Notes: generated by a model not told the origin, from the letters alone. Counted from the stretch's first letter, positions 1 to 6,698 are shown. The stretch: 8,960 bases of DNA from Candidatus Equibacterium intestinale (GCA_018064305.1 JAGHVP010000080.1:1-8960); one strand, 5' to 3'. Translations and numbers: made by a program.

Positions 1-357
1 CCCATAATAAGCGGCCATGTGCCTGTGGTGGCACAGAGAGATGTGAGGGGCTTCCCCGTTTCGGGCCGCGACTGGCTCCGCCACACACTCACTCTTACGG
101 AAACAGTCCGTCACAACTCATACTGGAGCTCGGAAATCGAGCAGATCTGGGTGAACTCCGACTCAGATTTCGTGCTCTTCACCCGCAGCCTGCCCGAAAG
201 TTTCATCTTCGGCCAGATCGGTGACAGGGACGACATTCAGGACAAGCTTGACAAGATGGCCGGTTATTACCGCACCATACGTCCCAGGGCCGAGGGGAAC
301 GACACTCATTACAACACTGTGAACCTGAAATATAAAAATCAGATAATTTGCAAATAG
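1..357 (+). CDS. ftsQ: Cell division protein FtsQ, C-terminal part (5' end outside window)
   Basis: This is the last 118 codons of an open frame that is already open at base 1 (PIISGHVPVV...), so the true start lies upstream. FtsQ is a bitopic inner-membrane divisome protein whose periplasmic POTRA and beta domains bind FtsB/FtsL. Only the beta domain is visible here. The supporting blocks are an ISGHVP opening, the strand segment IEQIWVNSDSDFVLFTR, a DKLDKMAGYYRTI helix and the C-terminal strand VNLKYKNQIIC, which resembles the end of Bacteroidales FtsQ proteins as I recall them. The signal anchor and POTRA domain cannot be assessed. Position directly before ftsA (7-base gap) is the classic ftsQ-ftsA-ftsZ order and supports the call. 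A GTG at base 19 is in frame but would cut a conserved block, so it is not a plausible start. Confidence 0.88.
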   Translation, partial: PIISGHVPVVAQRDVRGFPVSGRDWLRHTLTLTETVRHNSYWSSEIEQIWVNSDSDFVLFTRSLPESFIFGQIGDRDDIQDKLDKMAGYYRTIRPRAEGNDTHYNTVNLKYKNQIICK

Positions 358-364
358 AATATAT

Positions 365-1888
365 ATGAACGATTACTTAGTAGCTGTAGAACTGTGCACC
401 TCCAAGGTTGCGATTGCCGTTGCGGAAAGAGCCTCATACGGCATCAGGGTACTATATCACCACGCCGTGCCCGTGTTGAAGGGAATGAACCGCGGCGATG
501 TGATCAACAACAAGATTATCACCGATGCTCTGGACCGCTGCAAGAGAGAGATCGAGATTGAGTCCGGGCTCAACATCAAGGATGTCATCCTTTGTGTGAC
601 AAGCTCCAGCATCAAGACAAAAGACTGGAAGAAGTCTGTTATCCGGCAGAACAGCGGAGCTCCGATAAGCTACGAAGAGATCAGCTACCTCACCTCCGAG
701 GCCATACGCAGCGAAGCAGGCAACGAAGTTGTGTTCGAGGCGATTCCGCAGTCATTCAACGTTGACGACGCCATCAATGTCTCTCCCGACGAGGTAGAGG
801 GAATGACAGGCAAGGTCATCGAGGCTAAATACAAGCTGGTGATTGGAAAGAACTCGTCGCTCAAGAACAAGCATGATGTGGTGGAAAGCTGCGGCATGCG
901 TGTGATCGGCACCATAATGAGTCCTGTTGCAAGTTCATACGCAGCACTCAACGAAGACGAGATCGAAAACGGCGTGGCCCTGATTGATATCGGAGCCGGC
1001 ACAACCGACGTTGTAATCGTGAAGGACCGTATCGTACGTGAAGTTGCAGTCATCCCCTTCGGAGGCAACACCATCACGGCGGATATCCGCAACGAAACCA
1101 CCATCACCACAGACAATGCCGAGATAATCAAGATCAAATACGGATGCTGCATGGATGAGGGATCCACCGAGAACAAGAAGCTGGTGATCCAGGGCACAGG
1201 CGGCAGTGAGAACCGCGATGTCCCCCTCGACCTGCTCGAACAGGTGATAGAGGCACGTGTAAGCGAAATCATGGAAGCCGCATATTACGTAATAGAGCAG
1301 GCCGGTTATATCTCAAAGATACCCGCAGGTCTGGTTATCACAGGCGGCACGGCATATCTGGAGCGCATCCGTGACCTGGCAAAGGCCATCACAGGTTTCC
1401 GCGTGAGACTTGCAAACGCCCAGGGCAACATATCCGACACATCTGTTGACGGAAGTTTCGACACATACGCATGCTCTGTCGTGGGAGCACTCATAGACGG
1501 TTTCAACCACGAGGAAGACCTCCGCAAGAAAGCGGGAAGCCTTGACCGCGGCGAGATGGTGGCTCCTCCCAAACAGACCGAAATCGATTTCGGAGGCGAG
1601 CCCATAGAGAAGCTCACCTGGAGAGAGAAGATCCGCAGGGACCGCGAGGCCAAGAATGCAATAAAGCGCGAAGAGGCCGAGAGGAAGGAAGCAGCGAAGG
1701 AGGCCGCCCGCAAGGCAAAGCAGGAAGAAGAGCTGAGAGCGCAGCTGGAGGCAGAGGAGGAAGAGCGCAGGGAAGCTGAGGAAGAAGCCCGCAGGAAAGC
1801 TGAGGAGGAAGCTGCTGCCGCACAGCCCAAGGGACCCGGCAAGGTAGAGAAATATATGAAAAACCTGTTTACAATCGACGAAGAATAA
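365..1888 (+). CDS. ftsA: Cell division protein FtsA with long charged C-terminal tail
   Basis: FtsA is an actin-like ATP-binding protein that tethers FtsZ filaments to the inner membrane and recruits later divisome proteins. The product has 507 residues, longer than the roughly 420 of E. coli FtsA. Visible actin-fold elements are the phosphate-1 segment near residues 6-17 (VAVELCTSK), the 1C-type insertion, the phosphate-2 motif LIDIGAGTTD at 206-215 and the adenosine motif around 323-330 (LVITGGTA). After the core ends near 415, residues 419-486 are almost entirely Glu, Lys, Arg and Ala and should form a long charged helix, partly built from 8-residue repeats. The protein closes with KVEKYMKNLFTIDEE, a short amphipathic segment in the place of the usual membrane-targeting helix. 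The phosphate-1 motif has Cys11 where a Gly is usual. The start follows ftsQ by 7 bases; ftsZ follows after 13. Confidence 0.95.
   Translation: MNDYLVAVELCTSKVAIAVAERASYGIRVLYHHAVPVLKGMNRGDVINNKIITDALDRCKREIEIESGLNIKDVILCVTSSSIKTKDWKKSVIRQNSGAPISYEEISYLTSEAIRSEAGNEVVFEAIPQSFNVDDAINVSPDEVEGMTGKVIEAKYKLVIGKNSSLKNKHDVVESCGMRVIGTIMSPVASSYAALNEDEIENGVALIDIGAGTTDVVIVKDRIVREVAVIPFGGNTITADIRNETTITTDNAEIIKIKYGCCMDEGSTENKKLVIQGTGGSENRDVPLDLLEQVIEARVSEIMEAAYYVIEQAGYISKIPAGLVITGGTAYLERIRDLAKAITGFRVRLANAQGNISDTSVDGSFDTYACSVVGALIDGFNHEEDLRKKAGSLDRGEMVAPPKQTEIDFGGEPIEKLTWREKIRRDREAKNAIKREEAERKEAAKEAARKAKQEEELRAQLEAEEEERREAEEEARRKAEEEAAAAQPKGPGKVEKYMKNLFTIDEE
1748..1819 (+). repeat. Three imperfect tandem 24-base repeats inside ftsA
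   Basis: Three consecutive 8-codon units lie in frame in the ftsA tail: 1748-1771 encodes EAEEEERR, 1772-1795 encodes EAEEEARR and 1796-1819 encodes KAEEEAAA (residues 462-485). The DNA of the units is also similar, for instance GCTGAGGAAGAAGC against GCTGAGGAGGAAGC. This suggests tandem duplication, although strong Glu/Ala bias alone could give part of the likeness. Confidence 0.7.
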
Positions 1889-1901
1889 AAGTTTACATAC
1901 C

Positions 1902-3158
1902 ATGGGAGAAGAATATATACCCGACAACTGGACGGAAAAGAATAACATCATCAAAGTGATCGGTGTGGGAGGCGGAGGAACAAATGCCGTCACATATATG
2001 TACGAGCAGAAGATCGAGCATATAGATTACGTTGTATGCAACACCGACGCACAGCATCTCGCCACCAGCCCGGTGCCCCACAAGCTCCAGCTTGGAGGTG
2101 TCATAACCAAAGGTCTCGGTGCCGGCACCGATGCCCTTACGGGAAAGAAGGCCGCCGTCGAGTCTATCGAAGACATCAACAACTGCCTGGCAGGTACCAA
2201 CGAGATGGTGTTCATCACCTGCGGTATGGGAGGCGGAACAGGCACTGGTGCCGCGCCTATCATTGCCGAGGCGGCGAAGAGCAAAGGGCTCCTCACTGTG
2301 GGAGTGGTTACAATTCCCTTCCGCGATGAAGGTCCCAACACCCTCTACCGCGCCATCGAAGGAATAAAGGACTACAACAGGCAGGTCGACACCCTCATCA
2401 TCATAGACAACCAGAAGCTGTACGACGTATATCCCGGACTCAAGTTCTTCGACGCCCTGGACAAGGCCAACGAAGTGCTTGCCACCGCCGTGAAGAGCAT
2501 CACAGAGATCATCACCTGCCGTGGTGTCATCAACGTGGATTTCACCGATGTCAAGAAGATTCTGAAAGACAGCGGAATGGCATTCATGGGAATCGGACGC
2601 GCCTCCGGCACAGACCGCGCACGCAAGGCAATCGAAGATGCGCTCAACTCACCCCTGATGTACAACTGCGACGTGACCAAGTCGAACAAGGTGCTTGTAA
2701 ACATCACCACCAGCGACATCGAGACAGAGGAGCTTCAGATAATCATGGACTACATCTCTGAGAAGACAGGCGGTGCCAGCAACTTCAAGCGCGGCATTGT
2801 ACGCGACCCGTCCATGGGTGATGAGATTGCCGTCACGATTGTGGCCACAGGCTACAATATGACAGATCTTCCCCACGTGGACCTGGACACTGTCAACAAA
2901 GAGAACATCATAATGGTGGATGTATCACCCGACGATCCCAGCCTCCACAAGACAGGTCTTCCCCTGAGCAGCGGAGACATCATATCCAGCACCAAGAAAG
3001 AGCGTTATGCCGGCAAGCCCGCCCTCATCATAAGCGATGCCGAAGAGCTTCAGAGCATGGAGAACGAGACTGCGTTCCGCCGCCGCGACCGCATGCTCCA
3101 CAAGCAGCGCAAGGAACAATTCTTACAGAACCAGGAAATACAGTCAGAAGAGAACTAA
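1902..3158 (+). CDS. ftsZ: Cell division protein FtsZ (tubulin-like GTPase)
   Basis: FtsZ polymerises with GTP into the cytokinetic ring at mid-cell and organises septal wall synthesis. The 418-residue product shows the N-terminal nucleotide loop IGVGGGGTNAV, a KGLGAGTD block, the tubulin signature GGGTGTG at 110-116 and the T7 catalytic loop N211-x-D213-xx-D216. The conserved core ends near residue 320 (VATGYNM). The tail of about 98 residues is unusual in lacking a clear canonical C-terminal peptide. Residues 387-397 (ENETAFRRRDR) look like a degenerate PAF/PAY-x-RR block, followed by a Gln/Glu/Lys-rich end. The ATG lies 13 bases after the ftsA stop and gives the expected N-terminus. The stop is 1 base before rpiB, so co-transcription and possible translational coupling are likely. 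Confidence 0.97.
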   Translation: MGEEYIPDNWTEKNNIIKVIGVGGGGTNAVTYMYEQKIEHIDYVVCNTDAQHLATSPVPHKLQLGGVITKGLGAGTDALTGKKAAVESIEDINNCLAGTNEMVFITCGMGGGTGTGAAPIIAEAAKSKGLLTVGVVTIPFRDEGPNTLYRAIEGIKDYNRQVDTLIIIDNQKLYDVYPGLKFFDALDKANEVLATAVKSITEIITCRGVINVDFTDVKKILKDSGMAFMGIGRASGTDRARKAIEDALNSPLMYNCDVTKSNKVLVNITTSDIETEELQIIMDYISEKTGGASNFKRGIVRDPSMGDEIAVTIVATGYNMTDLPHVDLDTVNKENIIMVDVSPDDPSLHKTGLPLSSGDIISSTKKERYAGKPALIISDAEELQSMENETAFRRRDRMLHKQRKEQFLQNQEIQSEEN

Positions 3159-3159
3159 T

Positions 3160-3603
3160 ATGGAAACAGACAAAAAAATAGGAATGGCCTGCGACCACGC
3201 AGGATATGAACTCAAGGAGTATCTCAAAGACCTTCTCACGAAGAGGGGCTACAAAGTAAGCGACTTCGGCACGAACTCGCCCGAAAGCATGGATTATCCC
3301 GACACAGCACATCCCCTTGCGTCTGCAGTTGAGAACGGCGATGTGGACTTCGGCGTCTCGATGTGCGGCAGCGGCAACGGTATCACAATGACACTCAACA
3401 AACATCAGGGTGTGCGCGCCGCTCTCTGCTGGCAGCCCGAGATAGCAGCCCTTGCAAAGCAGCACAACAACGCAAACATCCTCTCGATGCCTGCACGCTT
3501 CATCTCGAAGGAAGAGGCGGTTGCAATCCTTGACGCCTATCTGAATGCAGAATTCGAAGGCGGCCGCCACCAGAGAAGAATAGACAAAATCCCCTGCAGA
3601 TAG
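3160..3603 (+). CDS. rpiB: Ribose-5-phosphate isomerase B
   Basis: RpiB interconverts ribose 5-phosphate and ribulose 5-phosphate in the non-oxidative pentose phosphate pathway, in the cytoplasm. The 147-residue product covers the usual length of the RpiB/LacAB family. Visible landmarks are the N-terminal CDHAG (11-15), the DYPD segment (45-48), the active-site loop CGSGNGI with Cys69 in the place of the E. coli catalytic Cys66, the QHNNAN block with His102, and a C-terminal EGGRHQRR. The frame stays open upstream into ftsZ, but the family N-terminus (KKIGMACDH) fits the ATG at 3160, 1 base after the ftsZ stop. Its position between ftsZ and truB is not one I recognise as standard. Related LacAB-type isomerases act on other sugars, but the CGSGNGI loop and HNNAN block favour ribose phosphate. 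Confidence 0.94.
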   Translation: METDKKIGMACDHAGYELKEYLKDLLTKRGYKVSDFGTNSPESMDYPDTAHPLASAVENGDVDFGVSMCGSGNGITMTLNKHQGVRAALCWQPEIAALAKQHNNANILSMPARFISKEEAVAILDAYLNAEFEGGRHQRRIDKIPCR

Positions 3604-4371
3604 ATGGATTACCCTCTTGTAATCGACCGCACGGCAGCGGAAAAGCTTGGTACACCCTTCTTCGATGCCCTCGAGGCATCGATGGAGAGCTACCCTGCCG
3701 GAATAATCATTCCCGTGGACAAGCCGTACCGCTGGACAAGCGCCGATGTGGTGAGGAAGATAAAGTTCAGGCTGCAGAAACATTTCCACATAAAGAACAT
3801 CAAGGTGGGGCACGCCGGAACACTCGATCCGCTTGCCACAGGCATCCTGCTTGTATGCGTGGGAAAGGCCACGAAGATGGCAGAGAGGCTGCAGTCGCAT
3901 GAAAAGGAATATGTCGCAGAAATCGAGTTCGGCGCCACCACTCCGTCATACGACCTGGAGAAGGAGATTGATGCACTGTACCCCGTTGACGGTGTGGACC
4001 GTACATCGGTTGAAGAGGCGTTGAAGAGTTTCATAGGCGAGCAGGAACAGGTTCCTCCGATATTCTCTGCAAAGATGATAGACGGCACCCGTGCCTACGA
4101 ATATGCGCGCAGCGGAGAAACCGTAGAGATGAAGTCATCAACCATCACCATCTCGGAGACGGAACTGCTTGACTTTTGTGCCGAAGGGCCGCTCGGCCGC
4201 CCCAGGGCCACAGTAAGGCTGCGCTGCAGCAAAGGCACATACATCCGCTCATTTGCCCGCGACCTTGGTGCCGCTCTTGGAAGCGGGGCTCATCTCACTA
4301 CGCTCCAACGCACTAAATCAGGCGATTTTGAAATAAAAAACACAATTCCTTTGGAATTCTTATTTTCATAG
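3604..4371 (+). CDS. truB: tRNA pseudouridine-55 synthase TruB
   Basis: TruB converts uridine 55 of the tRNA T-loop to pseudouridine and also acts as a tRNA-folding chaperone. The 255-residue product contains the hallmark VGHAGTLDPLATGIL with catalytic Asp75, a KEYVAEIEFG strand, a VPPIFSAKMIDGTRAYEYAR block and the RCSKGTYIRSFARDLG motif. There is no room for the C-terminal PUA domain of E. coli TruB, so this is the short form. The N-terminus carries about 30 residues before the conserved IIPVDKPYRWTS block, more than I expect. An internal ATG at 3682 (Met27) would remove most of it, but the ATG at 3604 directly abuts the rpiB stop (TAGATG), which argues for coupling and for the longer start. 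A hairpin follows the stop. Confidence 0.94.
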   Translation: MDYPLVIDRTAAEKLGTPFFDALEASMESYPAGIIIPVDKPYRWTSADVVRKIKFRLQKHFHIKNIKVGHAGTLDPLATGILLVCVGKATKMAERLQSHEKEYVAEIEFGATTPSYDLEKEIDALYPVDGVDRTSVEEALKSFIGEQEQVPPIFSAKMIDGTRAYEYARSGETVEMKSSTITISETELLDFCAEGPLGRPRATVRLRCSKGTYIRSFARDLGAALGSGAHLTTLQRTKSGDFEIKNTIPLEFLFS

Positions 4372-4403
4372 AATAATTTTGGCGTTTCATTGCCGTAATT
4401 ATT
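4372..4403 (+). promoter_or_regulatory. Hairpin between truB and queA
   Basis: AATAATT at 4372-4378 is the exact reverse complement of AATTATT at 4397-4403. Inside it GGC (4381-4383) pairs with GCC (4392-4394), leaving an 8-base loop. The hairpin begins the base after the truB stop and ends 4 bases before the queA ATG. Only a short T run follows, so it is a poor intrinsic terminator. An attenuator, processing site or translational control element is possible, and chance pairing of AT-rich sequence cannot be excluded. Confidence 0.4.
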
Positions 4404-4407
4404 GTTT

Positions 4408-5457
4408 ATGAAACAAAAAGAATTCGAATTCGACCTGACACTCGACCAGATAGCCAAGTATCCTTCAGAGGATCGTGACGGCTGCAGACTCATGGTTCTT
4501 CACAGAAAAACCGGAGAGATCGAGCACAGAATCTTCAAAGACTTCATCGATTATGCCGACGACGGTGACCTGTGCGTGTTCAACGACACCAAAGTCTTCC
4601 CCGCCAAGCTGTTCGGCAACAAAGAAAAGACCGGAGCTGAAATCGAGGTGTCACTGCTTCGTGAACTTAACCGCGAGCAGCGCCTGTGGGACGTCCTGGT
4701 AGACCCCGCACGCAAGATCCGTATCGGTAACAAGCTCTATTTCGGTGAGGACAATTCCCTTGTGGCCGAGGTTATCGACAACACCACCTCACGCGGCCGC
4801 ACACTCCGTTTCCTCTACGACGGTCCGTATGAAGAGTTCAAGCAGGCCCTCTATTCGATAGGCACCCTTCCTGTCCCAAAATGGATCCGTCCCGTAGCAG
4901 AAGAGATCGACAAGGAGCGTTTCCAAACCATCTTCGCAAAGAACGAAGGAGCTGTTGCAAGCCCTGCGGCAGGTCTGCATTTCAGCAAGATCCTCATGAA
5001 GAAGATGGAGATAAAAGGCATCAATTCAGCCTTCATCACCCTCCATGTCGGCAACGCACACTTCCATCAGGTTGATGTAGAAGACCTTTCAAAGCACAAG
5101 ATGGACTCGGAGCCTCTATTCATAAGCGAAGAGACCGCCGATATCGTAAATGCCACAAAACGCAGCGGTCACAAGATCTTCTGTGTGGGCATCTCTGTCC
5201 TCCGCGGTCTTGAGACATTCGTGACCACCACAAAGGAGATCAAAGAGTTCAACGGATGGACCAACAAGTTCATCTTCCCACCCTACGAGGTTCAGATTCC
5301 CGACGCCCTCATCACAAACTTCCACCTTCCCAAGTCTACCATGCTCATGAACGTGGCCGCCTTCGGAGGATACCACAATGTGATGAACGCCTACGACGTG
5401 TCTCTCAAGGAGGGCTACCAGTTCGGCACCTACGGTGATGCAATGCTCATCATTTAA
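4408..5457 (+). CDS. queA: S-adenosylmethionine:tRNA ribosyltransferase-isomerase QueA
   Basis: QueA transfers and isomerises the ribosyl part of S-adenosylmethionine onto 7-aminomethyl-7-deazaguanine in tRNA, forming epoxyqueuosine at wobble position 34. The 349-residue product has the family length. Motifs in order are GDLCVFNDTKVFPAKL (N59-D60-T61), an EGAVASPAAGLHF block at 180-192, LHVGNAHFHQVDVEDLSKHK from 212, WTNKFIFPPYEV, and ITNFHLPKS at 302-310, ending YGDAMLII. The segment at 215-222 (GNAHFHQV) departs from the common GxGTFxPV form. A TTG at 4402 is in frame, but the ATG at 4408 gives the normal N-terminus (MKQKEFEF). With truB upstream it forms a tRNA-modification pair. No preQ1 riboswitch-like element was recognised in the 36-base leader. 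Confidence 0.95.
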   Translation: MKQKEFEFDLTLDQIAKYPSEDRDGCRLMVLHRKTGEIEHRIFKDFIDYADDGDLCVFNDTKVFPAKLFGNKEKTGAEIEVSLLRELNREQRLWDVLVDPARKIRIGNKLYFGEDNSLVAEVIDNTTSRGRTLRFLYDGPYEEFKQALYSIGTLPVPKWIRPVAEEIDKERFQTIFAKNEGAVASPAAGLHFSKILMKKMEIKGINSAFITLHVGNAHFHQVDVEDLSKHKMDSEPLFISEETADIVNATKRSGHKIFCVGISVLRGLETFVTTTKEIKEFNGWTNKFIFPPYEVQIPDALITNFHLPKSTMLMNVAAFGGYHNVMNAYDVSLKEGYQFGTYGDAMLII

Positions 5458-5463
5458 TTTTTA
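5430..5463 (+). terminator. Possible weak terminator at the queA end
   Basis: TGATG and CATCA near the last queA codons can pair across a 7-base loop and are followed by TTTAATTTTT, which spans the stop codon. The stem is only 5 base pairs and lies inside coding sequence, so this is a weak candidate. It is listed because transcription might end in this gap before dprA. Confidence 0.2.
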
Positions 5464-5501
5464 GAAATCCGTCTGGAATTCCAAAATCCCGCGGCCGCAT
5501 C

Positions 5502-5518
5502 CTGAATTGAGAATTCGG
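5502..5518 (+). repeat. Small inverted repeat upstream of dprA
   Basis: GAATT at 5504-5508 and AATTC at 5512-5516 form a perfect inverted repeat around GAG, extendable by a G-T and a C-G pair. It lies in the same gap as palindromes GGAATTCC (5475-5482) and GCGGCCGC (5491-5498). No function can be assigned. Confidence 0.35.
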
Positions 5519-5529
5519 ACCGCACAATC

Positions 5530-5581
5530 AGATCCTGTCTGCTATACTTGCATTCAAAATGCATTGTATGAGACAGGATCT
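5530..5581 (+). promoter_or_regulatory. 52-base hairpin or inverted repeat enclosing the dprA start
   Basis: AGATCCTGTCT at 5530-5540 and AGACAGGATCT at 5571-5581 are exact reverse complements (11 of 11). Within them ATAC (5544-5547) pairs with GTAT (5566-5569), and TGCATT (5549-5554) pairs exactly with AATGCA (5558-5563) around a 3-base CAA loop. Small bulges separate the three stems. In RNA this would be a strong hairpin that buries both candidate dprA start codons (5559 and 5568). At the DNA level it could instead be an operator, because a -7-like TATACTTG (5543-5550) sits in the left half. No T run follows, so an intrinsic terminator is unlikely. Confidence 0.7.
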
Positions 5582-6698
5582 ATTGATTTACACAGCCGCC
5601 GTTGCAAACAGCTTCCCGGGAAGGATCTCGAAGCTGAGGGAGATAATCGACATCTTCGGAGATGCCGAGAAACTGTTTTCGCTGCCGCCCGCAGAGGCGA
5701 TGGAGGTCTGCCCGCTCATCAGGACGTTTGCCGACAGGCTTTATTCGGCCGAAGCCCTGAGAACCGCAGAACAGGAGATAATGTGGGCGGAGAGCCACGG
5801 CATCGACATTCTGTGCCACACCGACCGCAGATATCCTTCGAGGCTGAAGGAATGCCCCGACGCACCGCTTATCCTTTACAGGAAGGGAAGCATCCCTCTT
5901 TCAGGTAAACGGATTGTGGCCATTGTGGGGACGCGCGGTGCCACACAGTATGGCAAACGGTACTGCGACAGCATCATCGAGAAACTTTCCGAACTGAAGA
6001 TAAAGCCGGTGGTGGTGAGCGGCCTGGCCCTGGGCATCGACACCTACGCCCACACATTCGCGCTGCGCTACGGCCTCAAGACCATTGCCGTGATGGGCAC
6101 CGGATTCAACACGGTCTACCCTGCGGCAAACGAGAATCTTGCAGGACAGATCCTTGACAAGGGCGCCCTGGTAAGTGAGTTCTCACACCTGATGCCCTCC
6201 CTGCCGCAGAACTTTGTAAGGAGGAACCGCATCATTGCCGGACTCAGCGACTGCATCCTGCTGGTGGAATCACGCATCAAGGGGGGCGGCCTCATCACTG
6301 CCGATTTCGGGCTGCATTACAACCGCAGTGTCTTTGCAGTGCCGGGGCGTATCGACGACAACAGCTTCAAGGGATGCAACGCACTGATAGAGAACAATGC
6401 CGCATCTATAGCGACAGGTGGTGAAAGCATCATAAAGGGGATGAACTGGGATATGATGCCGCGGCAGCCAGAGCTGGATTTCGGCAGTGAAGATGAGGAT
6501 GCAGAAAGTGACGCACAGGACAAATCAGACATCAAATCGCTGATTTATAAATACATAGACAACCATCCGGACTGCGACATATCTCAGATTTCAGAATGGA
6601 CGGGCACTCCGACCCAGAATCTTGCCATGCCTCTGCTGGAGCTGGAGATGTCTGGGCGCATAAGGGTCGTTTCTGGCAACAGGTATTGCTCAAAGTAA
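5559..6698 (+). CDS. dprA: DNA-processing protein DprA
   Basis: DprA (DprA/Smf family) binds incoming single-stranded DNA in the cytoplasm, protects it and loads RecA during natural transformation. The 379-residue product has the full layout. There is a helical N-terminal domain (about 1-100). A Rossmann-like fold follows with IVGTRGATQYGKR (G124-T125-R126), VVSGLALGIDTYAH (154-165), FVRRNRIIAG (219-228) and ESRIKGGGLITADFG (237-251), then FAVPG. Last comes a C-terminal winged-helix-like region from about 325, after an acidic linker. Two in-frame ATGs are close, 5559 and 5568; the second gives MRQDLLIYTAA, which fits the family start equally well. Both lie inside a strong hairpin. No other competence gene is in view, and DprA-like proteins also occur in bacteria not known to be transformable. 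Confidence 0.94.
   Translation: MHCMRQDLLIYTAAVANSFPGRISKLREIIDIFGDAEKLFSLPPAEAMEVCPLIRTFADRLYSAEALRTAEQEIMWAESHGIDILCHTDRRYPSRLKECPDAPLILYRKGSIPLSGKRIVAIVGTRGATQYGKRYCDSIIEKLSELKIKPVVVSGLALGIDTYAHTFALRYGLKTIAVMGTGFNTVYPAANENLAGQILDKGALVSEFSHLMPSLPQNFVRRNRIIAGLSDCILLVESRIKGGGLITADFGLHYNRSVFAVPGRIDDNSFKGCNALIENNAASIATGGESIIKGMNWDMMPRQPELDFGSEDEDAESDAQDKSDIKSLIYKYIDNHPDCDISQISEWTGTPTQNLAMPLLELEMSGRIRVVSGNRYCSK

Noticed and set aside
685..1272. A 195-codon - strand open frame opposite the ftsA core
   Set aside because: It is antisense to clear FtsA motifs and its translation has no recognisable domain.
1306..1993. Long - strand open frames opposite ftsA, rich in Ser, Ala and Leu
   Set aside because: They are the complement of the Glu/Lys/Ala-rich tail codons of ftsA and show low-complexity composition only.
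3037..3159. Upstream extension of the rpiB frame into ftsZ
   Set aside because: The extension translates ftsZ codons in another frame, while the RpiB family N-terminus starts exactly at the ATG at 3160.
3028..3900. A 290-codon open frame on the - strand across the end of ftsZ, rpiB and the start of truB
   Set aside because: It runs antisense to three strongly supported genes, its translation is rich in Cys and His without family motifs, and such frames arise easily opposite biased codons.
4372..4407. preQ1 riboswitch in the queA leader
   Set aside because: The leader is too short and lacks the C-rich loop and A-rich tail of the known preQ1-I class; only an AT-rich hairpin is present.
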